Shown: positions 48,470-58,136 of the stretch, piece by piece
How the letters are laid out: every line of letters starts with the position of its first letter
Numbering within the stretch: the first letter of the stretch is position 1
Source of the DNA: Serpentinimonas maccroryi
GTDB taxonomy: Bacteria; Pseudomonadota; Gammaproteobacteria; Burkholderiales; Burkholderiaceae_C
Reading direction: 5' to 3'
NCBI RefSeq assembly: GCF_000828915.1
Contig: NZ_AP014569.1
Coordinates: 1,054,001 to 1,118,000, forward strand
Length of the DNA stretch: 64,000 bases
The notes under the pieces: model-generated
Database searches by the model: none
What the model was told of the DNA's origin: nothing
What the model saw: the letters and a program-made list of their open reading frames with translations, nothing else
Position numbers and translations under genes: made by a program

Positions 48470-50310
48470 TGATGAAACCCACCTCCCCCCCCCAGTTGCA
48501 CCCCGTGGTGGCACAAGTCACGCAGCGCGTCGTAGAGCGCAGCCGCAGCACCCGCGCCACCTATATACAGACCACGGCGGCCTCGAAACGCCCGCAGCGT
48601 TACCGCGCTGGCATGGGTTGCGCCAACGTTGCCCACGCCTTTGCCGCCATGCCCGCAGTCGACAAGCTGGTGCTGCACCAAGAGCGCCAGCCCAACGTGG
48701 GCATCATTACGGCTTACAACGACATGCTGTCGGCGCACCAACCCTACGAAGGCTACCCAGCCCAATTGCGGGCTTGGGCACGCGAGATGGGCGCCACGGC
48801 CCAGGTTGCCGGGGGCGTGCCCGCTATGTGCGATGGTGTTACCCAAGGTTACGAAGGCATGGAGCTGTCGCTTTTTTCGCGCGATGTGATCGCTCTGGGC
48901 ACCGCCGTGGGCCTGACGCACAACGTCTACGACGGGGCCTTGTTGCTCGGAATCTGCGACAAAATCGTGCCAGGATTGCTGATCGGGGCCTTGCAGTTCG
49001 GGCACCTGCCGATGCTGTTCGTGCCAGCTGGGCCTATGAGCTCTGGGTTATCCAACGACGAAAAGGCCAAGGTGCGCCAGCAGTATGCCCAAGGTTTGGT
49101 GGACAGAACCACCCTGCTGGCTGCCGAGGAGGCCGCGTACCACGGCCCCGGCACCTGCACGTTCTACGGTACCGCCAACTCCAACCAGATGCTGCTCGAA
49201 ATCATGGGCCTGCAATTGCCGGGCTCCTCGTTCGTGCATCCGGGCACCGAACTGCGCCAGGCCCTGAGCCGCCACGCGATGCAACGGGTGCTGGAACTGG
49301 CGCGCTCTGAATCGCCGCAAACACTGGCCGACATCGTGAGCGAAAAAACCGTGGTCAACGGCATCATCGGCTTGCTGGCCACCGGGGGCTCGACCAACCA
49401 CACCATCCACCTGGTGGCCATGGCACGAGCGGCTGGCATTCTTATCAACTGGGATGATTTTGACGAACTCTCCGATGTCATTCCATTGTTGACCCGCATT
49501 TACCCCAACGGCAAAGCCGATGTAAACCATTTTCATGCCGCTGGCGGCATGGGCTTCCTGATTGACCAACTGCTCGGCGCCGGGCTGCTGCACGAGGATG
49601 TGCAAACCGTTATGGGTTCGGGCCTGCACCGCTGCACCCTAGAGCCTTGGCTCGATTCCGGGCAACTGGCATGGCGCAAGGCAGCCAGCCAGTCGGCCGA
49701 TGAGCAGGTCCTGCGCCCAGTCCAGCGCCCCTTCACCCCTGACGGCGGGCTCAAGCTGCTCAAAGGCAACCTTGGCCGCTCGGTGGTCAAATACTCGGCC
49801 GTGGCACCCGAACACCGGCGTGTGCGCGCTCCGGCACTGGTGCTCGATAGCCAGCAGGCTTTGCTTGATCTGTTCAAGGACAAGCAATTGGAGCGCGACT
49901 TCGTGGCTGTGCTGCGCTTTCAAGGCCCCCAAGCCAATGGCATGCCAGAGTTGCACAAGCTCACACCGGTATTGGGCAGCCTACTGGACCGCGGTTTTAA
50001 GGTGGCTTTGGTTACCGATGGTCGCATGTCGGGCGCTTCGGGCAAGGTACCGGCGGCCATCCACCTCAGCCCCGAGGCGTTGCTCGATGGGCCGATCGCC
50101 AAGGTGCGCGACGGCGACATGGTGCTGTTCGACTGCGAAGCGGGCTTGTTGCAAGTCGAGGTAGAAGCCACCGAGTGGAGCGCGCGCAGTGCTCAGCGCG
50201 CAGACTTGAGCAGCAGTGAACATGGATTTGGGCGCGAGCTTTTTGCGTTCTTCAGGCGCCAAGCTGGCTTGCCCGAATGTGGTGGCTCGGCCCTGTTTGG
50301 CAATCACTAA
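48469..50310 (+). CDS. edd: 6-phosphogluconate dehydratase
   Basis: First Entner-Doudoroff-specific step, 6-phosphogluconate to 2-keto-3-deoxy-6-phosphogluconate. The 613 residues belong to the IlvD/Edd family; cluster cysteines include C121 ([10 protein letters not shown]) and C230 ([14 protein letters not shown]), and the N-terminal MGCANVAHA block is present. The length is the Edd (not IlvD) type. ATG 48469 shares its A with the pgl stop; ATG 48472 one codon later is equivalent. eda follows after eight bases. Confidence 0.95.
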   Translation: MMKPTSPPQLHPVVAQVTQRVVERSRSTRATYIQTTAASKRPQRYRAGMGCANVAHAFAAMPAVDKLVLHQERQPNVGIITAYNDMLSAHQPYEGYPAQLRAWAREMGATAQVAGGVPAMCDGVTQGYEGMELSLFSRDVIALGTAVGLTHNVYDGALLLGICDKIVPGLLIGALQFGHLPMLFVPAGPMSSGLSNDEKAKVRQQYAQGLVDRTTLLAAEEAAYHGPGTCTFYGTANSNQMLLEIMGLQLPGSSFVHPGTELRQALSRHAMQRVLELARSESPQTLADIVSEKTVVNGIIGLLATGGSTNHTIHLVAMARAAGILINWDDFDELSDVIPLLTRIYPNGKADVNHFHAAGGMGFLIDQLLGAGLLHEDVQTVMGSGLHRCTLEPWLDSGQLAWRKAASQSADEQVLRPVQRPFTPDGGLKLLKGNLGRSVVKYSAVAPEHRRVRAPALVLDSQQALLDLFKDKQLERDFVAVLRFQGPQANGMPELHKLTPVLGSLLDRGFKVALVTDGRMSGASGKVPAAIHLSPEALLDGPIAKVRDGDMVLFDCEAGLLQVEVEATEWSARSAQRADLSSSEHGFGRELFAFFRRQAGLPECGGSALFGNH

Positions 50311-50318
50311 ACGCAACC

Positions 50319-51038
50319 ATGAGCTCCACCCACACCCCATCGGCAGCCGCAGCAGCATCAGAGGCTCTCGCAGCGCCTGAATCCTGGCACTACCCCCTGC
50401 CCCACTTTCACACCCGTTTGCTGCCCGTGGTGGCATTGTCCCGTGCCGAATATGCCATCCCGCTGGCCCATGCACTGCTCGAAGGCGGCATCGATGCCAT
50501 CGAGATTACCCTGCGCACACCCGCGGCGCTGGCCAGCATCGAAATGCTGGCGCGCCAAGTGCCCGAGATGGTGGTGGGTGCTGGCACGGTGCTGCGTCCG
50601 GCCGACTTGGCTTCGGTGCGCAACGCCGGCGCCCGCTTTGCCCTCTCACCGGGCTGCACGCCATCCCTGCTGGCGGCTGCAATGGCCACGCCGCTGCCCT
50701 TTATCCCCGGAGTGGCCAGCGCCAGCGAAGCCATGTTGGCGCAGGAAGCCGGGTTTGGGTTACTCAAATGCTTCCCAGCCGTTCCCCTAGGGGGCGTGGG
50801 CTTGCTGAAGGCGTGGGCAGGCCCCTTGCCCGAGTTGCGCTTTTGCCCCACTGGCGGCATTGGGCTGGAGCAACTCGGTGCCTTTTTGGTCCTGCCCAAT
50901 GTGGCGCTGGTGGGCGGCTCCTGGATCACCCCAGCGGCTGCACTAGACTTGGGCGATTGGGCTCACGTCACCAAACTGGCACGCCAAGCCAGCGCCGTGG
51001 CACGGGCTGCGGCATTGCCTGCCTTCATTGTTTCTTGA
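50319..51038 (+). CDS. eda: KDPG aldolase
   Basis: Cleaves 2-keto-3-deoxy-6-phosphogluconate to pyruvate and glyceraldehyde 3-phosphate. The 239-residue TIM-barrel has the catalytic glutamate E62 (AIEITLRT) and the Schiff-base lysine K150 (LLKCFPA), with phosphate-binding PTGGI near 180. An Ala-rich N-terminal extension of about 20 residues precedes the fold. The start of the pgi gene lies 25 bases after its stop. Confidence 0.95.
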   Translation: MSSTHTPSAAAAASEALAAPESWHYPLPHFHTRLLPVVALSRAEYAIPLAHALLEGGIDAIEITLRTPAALASIEMLARQVPEMVVGAGTVLRPADLASVRNAGARFALSPGCTPSLLAAAMATPLPFIPGVASASEAMLAQEAGFGLLKCFPAVPLGGVGLLKAWAGPLPELRFCPTGGIGLEQLGAFLVLPNVALVGGSWITPAAALDLGDWAHVTKLARQASAVARAAALPAFIVS

Positions 51039-51063
51039 CCCTATTTTTGACGCAGGAACCGCC

Positions 51064-52731
51064 TTGACGTCTCCCAATCCCTACAACCACTCCAGCTCAC
51101 CCACCCGGCACCGCAGTTGGCAACGCTTGGAAGCCTTGGCCGCGCAGGGTCAGCCGCATTTGCGAGATTTGTTGCTCGCCGACGATGCCGTTGGGACTGA
51201 ATGCGGCTCTCAATCACATCCTGGCACCTTGCGCGCCAAGCGCTTGCAACTGATGGCAGCGGGGTTGTGCCTCGACGCCCGGCACCAAGCTGTGACACTC
51301 GAGGTGCTCGACGCCTTGCTTGAACTGGCATCCGATTGCCAGATCGGCCCCCAAGCCCAAGCCCTGTACCGGGGCGAACCCATCAACGCCACCGAAGGCC
51401 GCGCCGTGCTGCATCCAGCCCTTCGCGGCGGCGCCATGCAGGCCCCGCCTTGGGGTGCAGATCAGGCGCAGCGCATCGAAGCCGAGTTGCACCGTTTTTT
51501 GTCGGCTGCCGAGCGCATCCGCAACGGCCTCTGGGTCGGCCATGAAGGGCAGCGCATCACCGATGTAGTCAATCTAGGCATTGGTGGCTCCGACCTTGGG
51601 CCGCGCATGGCGGTGGCCGCGCTCGAGCACCTAGCCAGTGCGCAAGTCCGGGTGCACTTCGTCTCCAACCCCGACGCCTGGGCCTTGCACCGCGTGCTGC
51701 GCACACTTGATGCGGCACGCACCGTGTTTATTGTGCAAAGCAAGACTTTTAGCACCCAAGAGACGCTCACGCTTGCGGCATCGGCGCGGCGCTGGCTGCA
51801 CGAGCACGGCTTGCAGACGCCAGCAGAACAGGCCCCGCATCTGATCGCCGTAACAGCCGCTCCTGCCGTGGCGGCACAGCAGGGCTACCTGCCGCAGCAC
51901 ACCTACACCTTCTGGGACTGGGTGGGCGGGCGCTATTCGGTTTGGTCGGCCATCGGTCTGCCGGTGGCGATTGCCGTCGGGCCGTTGGCGTTCCGCGAAT
52001 TTTTGCAAGGCGGTCATGCCATGGACCTGCATTTTTGGAATGCCAAGCCGCAACACAATATGCCGCTCCTGTTGGCTTTGCTAGGCATCTGGAACCGCAA
52101 CTTCCTGCACTGCCCAAGCCATATGCTGGCCCCCTACCCAAGCCGGCTCGATGCCTTCACCCGCTTTGTGCAACAGATGGATATGGAGTCCAACGGCAAA
52201 AGCACCCACCTCGACGGCAACACGGTGCAAATCGATACTGGGCCTATCGTTTGGGGCGGACTGGGCATCGACGGCCAACACGCTTATTTTCAACTCTTGC
52301 ACCAAGGCCGCCACCGGGTTCCAGTGGATTTCATCGGTGTCGAGCGCGAAGACACGCCCTTGCCGCTGGCAGCCGAACACCACCGGGTGGTGCTGCTCAA
52401 CCAACGCGCCCAAGCCCTGGCGCTGGCCGTCGGTCGCGACCGCGCCGATACCGAAGCCGAACTGCGTGCTGGTGGGATGCCCGAACATCAGGTGCAGCGC
52501 CTGCTGCCGCACCGCACCTTTGCCGGCAACGTGCCCAGCAACACCCTGTGGCTGCCGGCGCTCACGCCGCACACGCTGGGGGCGCTGGTGGCGCTGTACG
52601 AGCACAAGGTGTTTTGCCAAGCCGCCATCTGGGGCATCAACCCCTATGATCAGTGGGGCGTGGAGCTGGGCAAGACGCTGGCCAAGGCCATGGAGCACGC
52701 CGCAGAGACCACCCCCCACCCACCGACTTAA
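51064..52731 (+). CDS. pgi: Glucose-6-phosphate isomerase
   Basis: Interconverts glucose 6-phosphate and fructose 6-phosphate, linking a fructose-entry route to zwf. The 555 residues carry [11 protein letters not shown] near 170, SKTFSTQET near 232, the catalytic glutamate in [10 protein letters not shown] near 375, and the Pgi signature GWGGxxSxW-like [13 protein letters not shown] near 285. No ATG precedes the conserved part; TTG 51064 has an agga ribosome site six bases before and is the best start (TTG 51028 is a second choice). ppc follows after 25 bases. Confidence 0.93.
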   Translation: MTSPNPYNHSSSPTRHRSWQRLEALAAQGQPHLRDLLLADDAVGTECGSQSHPGTLRAKRLQLMAAGLCLDARHQAVTLEVLDALLELASDCQIGPQAQALYRGEPINATEGRAVLHPALRGGAMQAPPWGADQAQRIEAELHRFLSAAERIRNGLWVGHEGQRITDVVNLGIGGSDLGPRMAVAALEHLASAQVRVHFVSNPDAWALHRVLRTLDAARTVFIVQSKTFSTQETLTLAASARRWLHEHGLQTPAEQAPHLIAVTAAPAVAAQQGYLPQHTYTFWDWVGGRYSVWSAIGLPVAIAVGPLAFREFLQGGHAMDLHFWNAKPQHNMPLLLALLGIWNRNFLHCPSHMLAPYPSRLDAFTRFVQQMDMESNGKSTHLDGNTVQIDTGPIVWGGLGIDGQHAYFQLLHQGRHRVPVDFIGVEREDTPLPLAAEHHRVVLLNQRAQALALAVGRDRADTEAELRAGGMPEHQVQRLLPHRTFAGNVPSNTLWLPALTPHTLGALVALYEHKVFCQAAIWGINPYDQWGVELGKTLAKAMEHAAETTPHPPT

Positions 52732-52756
52732 TCCAACGCGCAGCGCAGAGCACCCG

Positions 52757-55513
52757 ATGGCCAAAAAAGACCAACCCCTGATCGACGACATCCGCTTGCT
52801 CGGCCGTCTGCTCGGCGACGTGATCCGCGAGCAGGAAGGAGCGCAGACCTTCGAGCTGATCGAGCAGATCCGCCAACTGTCTGTGGCTTTCAGGCGCGAC
52901 GCCGACCAAGCCGCCGACCAACAGCTCAAAGCCCTGCTGCAAGCCTTGAGCGACGACCAAGCGGTGAGCGTGATCCGCGCCTTCACCTACTTCAGCCACT
53001 TGGCCAATCTGGCCGAAGACCGGCACCACATCCGCCGCCGCGCGGTGCACGAGCAGGCCGGGCGCATACAGCGCGGCAGCTTGGCGCACACCTGGGGCCG
53101 TTTGCAGCAAGCCGGCGTGGGCGCGGCACAACTGGCGCAGGCGCTGCAGACGGCGCATGTGGCGCCGGTGCTTACCGCGCACCCGACCGAGGTGCAGCGC
53201 AAAAGCATTCTGGACGCCGAGCGCGAACTGGCACGCCTGCTGGCCCAGCGCGACACCCTGACCCATGAGCGCAGCTTGGCCGACAACGAAGCGCAGATGC
53301 GCGCGCGCATCCTGCAGCTGTGGCACACCCGTTTGCTGCGCTTTACCAAACTGAGCGTGGCCGACGAGATCGAAAACGCGCTGGGCTACTACCAAAGCAC
53401 CTTCATCCCCGAACTGCCCCGGCTCTACCGCAGCGTGGAAGCGGCGCTCGAGGGCCAGCGCGTGCCGCCGTTTTTGCGCCTAGGCCAGTGGATCGGGGGC
53501 GACCGCGACGGCAACCCCAACGTGACCGCAGCCACGCTCGAACTGGCGCTGCAGCGCCAAGCCGACCTGATTTTGCGCCACCACCTGACCGAGGTGCATT
53601 GGCTCGGCAGCGAGCTCTCGCTCTCGGCCATGCTGCTGCCCGTGCCCCCCGACATGCAGGCGCTGGCCGAGCGCTCGCCCGACACCAACGCGCACCGACT
53701 AGACGAACCCTACCGGCGCGCCCTCACCGGCATCTACGCCCGCTTGGCTGCCACCCTGACCGCGCTCACCGGCGGCCACGCCATGCGCCACGCCGTGGCC
53801 CCGCAGGACCCGTACCCCAACGCCGAGGCCTTTCTGGCCGATCTGCGCCTGATCGACACCGCTTTGAGCGCCCAGGGTTGCGCCGCGCTGGCCGAGGCGC
53901 GCCTGCGGCCGCTGCTGCGCACCGTCGAGGTGTTTGGCTTCCATTTGGCCACGCTGGACTTGCGCCAAAGCTCGGATCGGCACGAGGCCGCCTTGGCCGA
54001 CTTGCTGGCGCAGGCACGCATCGAAGCCGATTACTGCGCCCTGCCCGAAGCCGCCAAACAGGCGCTGCTGCTGCGCCTGCTCAACGACGTGCGGCCGCTG
54101 CGCATCCCCGAAGCGCCCTACCAGCCGCACACCCTGAGCGAGCTGGCAATCTTCGAGGCCGCGCGCCAAGCGCGCCAGCGCTACGGCGCGGCCGCGATCC
54201 GCCACGCCATCATCAGCCACACCGAAAGCGTGAGCGACCTGCTCGAAGTGCTGCTGCTGCAAAAAGAAGTCGGGCTGCTGCACGGCACGCTCGACGCCCA
54301 CGCGCGCGCCGAACTGATCGTGGTGCCGCTGTTCGAGACCATCACCGACCTGCGCCAAGCCAGCGCGATCATGCAGGACTACCTGCGCCTGCCCGGTATC
54401 GAGCCCATGCTGCGCCGCGCCGGCACGCTCGAGTATGGCGAGCAAGAGGTGATGCTGGGCTACTCCGACAGCAACAAAGACGGCGGCATCATCAGCAGCA
54501 ACTGGGAGCTGTACCAAGCCGAAACGGCGCTGGCGGCGCTGTTCGATCGCCTAGCGGCCGAGTTCGGTGCGCCGATCCGGCTGCGCCTGTTCCATGGCCG
54601 CGGCGGCACCGTCGGGCGCGGCGGCGGCCCGAGCTACCAAGCCATTCTGGCCCAACCCCCGGGCACCGTGCGCGGCCAGATCCGCCTGACCGAGCAGGGC
54701 GAGGTGATCGGCTCCAAATACGCCAACCCTGACATCGGCCGGCGCAACCTCGAAACGCTGGTGGCCGCGACGCTCGAAGCCACCTTGCTGCCCGCCGAGC
54801 AGCCGGTGCCCGAGCGCTTTTTGCGCGCCGCCCAGCGCCTGTCTGACGCCAGCATGGCGGCCTACCGTGAACTGGTCTACGAAACACCCGGTTTTGCCGA
54901 TTATTTTTTCAGCGCCACCCCGATTCGCGAAATCGCCGAACTGCACATCGGCTCGCGCCCGGCCTCGCGCAAAGCCAACCAGCGCATCGAAGACCTGCGC
55001 GCCATTCCTTGGAGCTTCAGCTGGGGCCAGTGCCGCCTGATGCTGCCGGGCTGGTACGGCTTGGGCAGCGCCATCGAGGCGCTGGGAGCCGAACTGGGCC
55101 AAGCGCAGGCCGAGCGCCTGCTGCGCCAGATGCACCAGCGCTGGCCGTTTTTCAGCACCCTGCTGTCGAACATCGACATGGTGCTGGCCAAGGCCGACCT
55201 GGCCCTGGCGCGCCGCTACGCCGAACTGCTGCCCGAGGCCGCGCTGCGCCAGCGCATCGTCGAGCGCATCGAGGCCGAATGGCAGCGCACCCAAGCGGCG
55301 CTCGCGCTCATCACCGGCCACAGCGAGCGCCTGGCCGACAACCCGGCGCTGGCGCGCTCGATCGAGCAGCGCTTCCCCTACATCGACCCGCTGCACCACC
55401 TGCAAGTCGAGCTGATCGCGCGCCACCGCAGCGGCAACACGGCGGAAAAGGTCAAGCGCGGCATCCACCTGACCATCAACGGCATCGCCGCCGGGCTGCG
55501 CAATACGGGTTGA
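52757..55513 (+). CDS. ppc: Phosphoenolpyruvate carboxylase
   Basis: Anaplerotic carboxylation of PEP to oxaloacetate. The 918 residues have the catalytic histidine in [11 protein letters not shown] near 140-150, [10 protein letters not shown] near 568, and the Arg/Gly loop [18 protein letters not shown] near 615-632. The C-terminal [11 protein letters not shown] is typical. It follows pgi closely, so oxaloacetate supply may be coupled to sugar breakdown; HexR control of ppc is possible but no site is visible in the 25-bp gap. Confidence 0.95.
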   Translation: MAKKDQPLIDDIRLLGRLLGDVIREQEGAQTFELIEQIRQLSVAFRRDADQAADQQLKALLQALSDDQAVSVIRAFTYFSHLANLAEDRHHIRRRAVHEQAGRIQRGSLAHTWGRLQQAGVGAAQLAQALQTAHVAPVLTAHPTEVQRKSILDAERELARLLAQRDTLTHERSLADNEAQMRARILQLWHTRLLRFTKLSVADEIENALGYYQSTFIPELPRLYRSVEAALEGQRVPPFLRLGQWIGGDRDGNPNVTAATLELALQRQADLILRHHLTEVHWLGSELSLSAMLLPVPPDMQALAERSPDTNAHRLDEPYRRALTGIYARLAATLTALTGGHAMRHAVAPQDPYPNAEAFLADLRLIDTALSAQGCAALAEARLRPLLRTVEVFGFHLATLDLRQSSDRHEAALADLLAQARIEADYCALPEAAKQALLLRLLNDVRPLRIPEAPYQPHTLSELAIFEAARQARQRYGAAAIRHAIISHTESVSDLLEVLLLQKEVGLLHGTLDAHARAELIVVPLFETITDLRQASAIMQDYLRLPGIEPMLRRAGTLEYGEQEVMLGYSDSNKDGGIISSNWELYQAETALAALFDRLAAEFGAPIRLRLFHGRGGTVGRGGGPSYQAILAQPPGTVRGQIRLTEQGEVIGSKYANPDIGRRNLETLVAATLEATLLPAEQPVPERFLRAAQRLSDASMAAYRELVYETPGFADYFFSATPIREIAELHIGSRPASRKANQRIEDLRAIPWSFSWGQCRLMLPGWYGLGSAIEALGAELGQAQAERLLRQMHQRWPFFSTLLSNIDMVLAKADLALARRYAELLPEAALRQRIVERIEAEWQRTQAALALITGHSERLADNPALARSIEQRFPYIDPLHHLQVELIARHRSGNTAEKVKRGIHLTINGIAAGLRNTG

Positions 55514-55559
55514 ACCCCAGACCCGCCCCATATCCAGCCCCACCTTGCAGAATCGCACC

Positions 55560-56309
55560 ATGAACACGCCCAGCACACCCACCGCCCCCCACAGCCCCAC
55601 GCTGGTGCTGCACCACCTCGAGCAGTCGCGCTCGCAGCGCGTGCTCTGGCTGCTGGAAGAGATGGGGCTGCCCTACGAGCTCAAAACCTACGCCCGCCAG
55701 CGCGGCAACCGGCTGGCGCCGCCCGAGCTCAAAGCGGTGCATCCGCTGGGCAAGTCGCCGGTGCTGGTGCACGGCAGCGAAGTCGTGGCCGAATCGGCTG
55801 CCATTCTGGAATACCTGGCCGAGACCTTTGCCGAGCGCGCCCAAGGGGACTTGGCGCAGCTCGTGCCCGCCCCCGGCACCCCCGAACACCGGCGCTGCCG
55901 CTTCTGGCTGCACTACGCCGAAGGCTCGCTGATGCCGTGGCTGCTGATGAAGCTGGTGTTCCAGATGCTGCCGCGCCAGCCCATGCCGTTTTTCGTGCGC
56001 CCGCTGGTGCAGCCGATCGTGCACTACATCTGCCAGCAGGTGCAGCTCAAGCTCATCGACCCCAACCTGCAACGCGCCCTGCCCTTCATCGAGCAAGAGC
56101 TCGCGCAGCGCCCCTGGTTCGCCGGAGAACACCTGAGCTTGGCCGACTTCCAAATGAGCTACCCCATCGAAGCCGCGCTCACGCGCCTAGGCGGCCCCCC
56201 CAGCAGCGCCAGCAAACAATGGCCGCACCTACACGCTTGGCTCGAGCGCGTGCACGCGCGCGCCGCCTACCAGCGCGCGCTGGCCAAGGGCGGGCCTGTG
56301 ATGTGGTGA
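55560..56309 (+). CDS. Glutathione S-transferase family protein
   Basis: 249 residues: N-terminal thioredoxin-like GSH-binding domain (VLHHLEQSRSQRVLWLLEEMGLPYEL near 16-41; KSPVLVHG and ESAAILEYL near 65-85) and a C-terminal all-helical domain that is longer than average with a hydrophobic LMKLVFQML stretch. The catalytic residue appears to be Ser or Cys near the first helix. Substrate unknown. It begins 46 bases after ppc. Confidence 0.88.
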   Translation: MNTPSTPTAPHSPTLVLHHLEQSRSQRVLWLLEEMGLPYELKTYARQRGNRLAPPELKAVHPLGKSPVLVHGSEVVAESAAILEYLAETFAERAQGDLAQLVPAPGTPEHRRCRFWLHYAEGSLMPWLLMKLVFQMLPRQPMPFFVRPLVQPIVHYICQQVQLKLIDPNLQRALPFIEQELAQRPWFAGEHLSLADFQMSYPIEAALTRLGGPPSSASKQWPHLHAWLERVHARAAYQRALAKGGPVMW

Positions 56310-56336
56310 GGGTTTGAGCGCTCTGAGGCCCGCACC

Positions 56337-57995
56337 ATGGATCAGTCTGCACTGAAGCGTTTGCTCGATGAACTGCTCGCCACTTGGGAAAACGAAGTGG
56401 TGGAGTTCAAGCAGGCGGGCCACGACTACGACACCGACAAGATTGGCGAGTATTTTTCTGCACTCAGCAATGAGGCGAATTTGCGGGGGCTTGAACGGGC
56501 TTGGTTGGTGCTTGGGGTTGCCAACAAAAGCAGGCAAGTGGTCGGCACAGATTACCGGCCCGAACCTGAGCGCCTGCAGAGCCTCAAATACCAGATTGCC
56601 CAATCCACCGAACCGAGCATCACACTGCGCAACATTTATGAGTTGCGTATTCCGCGTGGACGCGTGGTGTTGATGGAGGTGCCAGCCGCCCCCCGGGGAA
56701 TGCCCATTGCATGGAAGGGGCACTACTACGCACGTGCTGGCGAAAGCCGTGCGCCGCTGGGGCTGGACAAGCTCGACGAGATTCGACAGCAAACCCTGAA
56801 CACCGACTGGTCGGCACAACGGGTGCCGGGCGCCACCCTGGATGATCTTGATGAAGCGGCGTTGCGAAAAGCCCGCGAGTCGTTTGCCAAAAAGTATGCC
56901 AACCGCATCACGCTGGATGAAGTGTTGGGCTGGCCTGTGGCCACCTTTCTTGAGCGCGCTCGACTGACCCATGCCGGGCACCTCACCCGCGCCACTTTGC
57001 TCTTGCTGGGCAAAGCCGCATCTGCCTATTTGCTGTCGCCGCACCCGGCGCAGCTGACTTGGAGCCTCAGAGGCCAAGAACGGGCCTATGAGCATTTCGG
57101 GCTGCCCTTTCTGCTCAATACGACGCAGCTTTACCAGCGCATCCGCAACGTGCAGTTGCGCCTGTTGCCGCAAGACGAGTTGCTGCCCGTGGAGGTGCCC
57201 AAATACGACCAGAAGATTGTGCTGGAGGCCCTGCACAACTGCATTGCGCATCAGGACTACAGCCGTTGTGGGCGCATCGTGGTCACAGAACATCCGGCCA
57301 CTTTGGTGTTTGAAAACGAAGGCAGCTTTTTTGAAGGGCAGCCGGGGGACTACATCGAGGGCACCAAGCTTGCGCGCCGTTACCGCAACCCGTTTCTGGC
57401 GCAGGCCATGGCCGAGCTGAACATGATCGACACCATGGGCTATGGCATTCGGGACATGTATGCCGGGCAAGCGCAGCGCTATTTCCCTTTGCCTGACTAC
57501 GACCTGAGCGAGGCCAACGCGGTCAAGATGACGCTCTATGGCGGCGTGGTTGATCCGGCTTACAGCCGCCTACTGATCCAGAAGACGAATCTGCCGCTGG
57601 CCGATGTGCTGGCCCTAGACAGGGTGCAAAAGAAGTTGCCCATTCCTAGTGCAACCGCCGCACGCCTGAAGCGCAGCGGCTTGATCGAGGGGCGCAAGCC
57701 GAACCTGCATGTGTCGGCTGCGGTGGCCAAGGTCACGGCCAACCAAGCAGACTACATCCGTACACGAGCGCAGGACGACGAGTTCTACGCCAAGCTGCTC
57801 ATGGACTACTTGGAAAAGTTTGGACAAGCCAGCCGCCAAGAAATAGACCAGCTTTTGCTGCCCAAACTCAGCGATGCGCTGGATCAGACCAAAAAGCTCA
57901 ACAAGGTCAGCAACTTGCTCACCAAACTCAGACGCAAAGGCAGCATCGTGAACATGGGAAGTGACCGCGCCCCCCGATGGAAAGTTGCAGAGTAA
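56337..57995 (+). CDS. AlbA_2/Schlafen-type ATP-binding protein
   Basis: 552 residues in three parts: an AlbA_2 (Schlafen-like) nucleic-acid-binding domain at about 15-135 (ENEVVEFKQAGHDYDTDKI, with the E-x-K pattern), a GHKL-type ATPase domain at about 225-400 (EALHNCIAHQDYS as N-box, NPFLAQAMAELNMIDTMGYGIRDMY), and a C-terminal winged-helix region (about 440-552). Such proteins are annotated as transcriptional regulators, RecG-like or defence-linked; true function is unknown. Base composition is visibly less GC-rich than neighbours, with more AT at third positions. The stop codon is part of GTTGCAGAGTAA, repeated twice more downstream, suggesting acquisition by recombination. Confidence 0.85.
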   Translation: MDQSALKRLLDELLATWENEVVEFKQAGHDYDTDKIGEYFSALSNEANLRGLERAWLVLGVANKSRQVVGTDYRPEPERLQSLKYQIAQSTEPSITLRNIYELRIPRGRVVLMEVPAAPRGMPIAWKGHYYARAGESRAPLGLDKLDEIRQQTLNTDWSAQRVPGATLDDLDEAALRKARESFAKKYANRITLDEVLGWPVATFLERARLTHAGHLTRATLLLLGKAASAYLLSPHPAQLTWSLRGQERAYEHFGLPFLLNTTQLYQRIRNVQLRLLPQDELLPVEVPKYDQKIVLEALHNCIAHQDYSRCGRIVVTEHPATLVFENEGSFFEGQPGDYIEGTKLARRYRNPFLAQAMAELNMIDTMGYGIRDMYAGQAQRYFPLPDYDLSEANAVKMTLYGGVVDPAYSRLLIQKTNLPLADVLALDRVQKKLPIPSATAARLKRSGLIEGRKPNLHVSAAVAKVTANQADYIRTRAQDDEFYAKLLMDYLEKFGQASRQEIDQLLLPKLSDALDQTKKLNKVSNLLTKLRRKGSIVNMGSDRAPRWKVAE

Positions 57996-58115
57996 CAGGC
58001 ATCAGTTGCAGAGTAAAAGCTGGGGTTCGGCTTGGTAGTTTCACAAAAAAACGATTCAAATCAACACTTTTAAAGTTCTCTGCAGACTCATAAAAAACGA
58101 AGCGTTGCAGAGTAA
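57984..58115. repeat. Three direct copies of GTTGCAGAGTAA
   Basis: Exact 12-mer at 57984-57995 (containing the stop codon of the AlbA_2 gene), 58005-58016 and 58104-58115. An inverted core CTCTGCA is at 58078-58084. The 88 bases between copies two and three are AT-rich compared with everything around. The set looks like recombination or insertion scars behind the accessory gene; no transposase fragment is visible. Confidence 0.85.
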
Positions 58116-58136
58116 ATGTAGACCAGCCGCGCCGCG

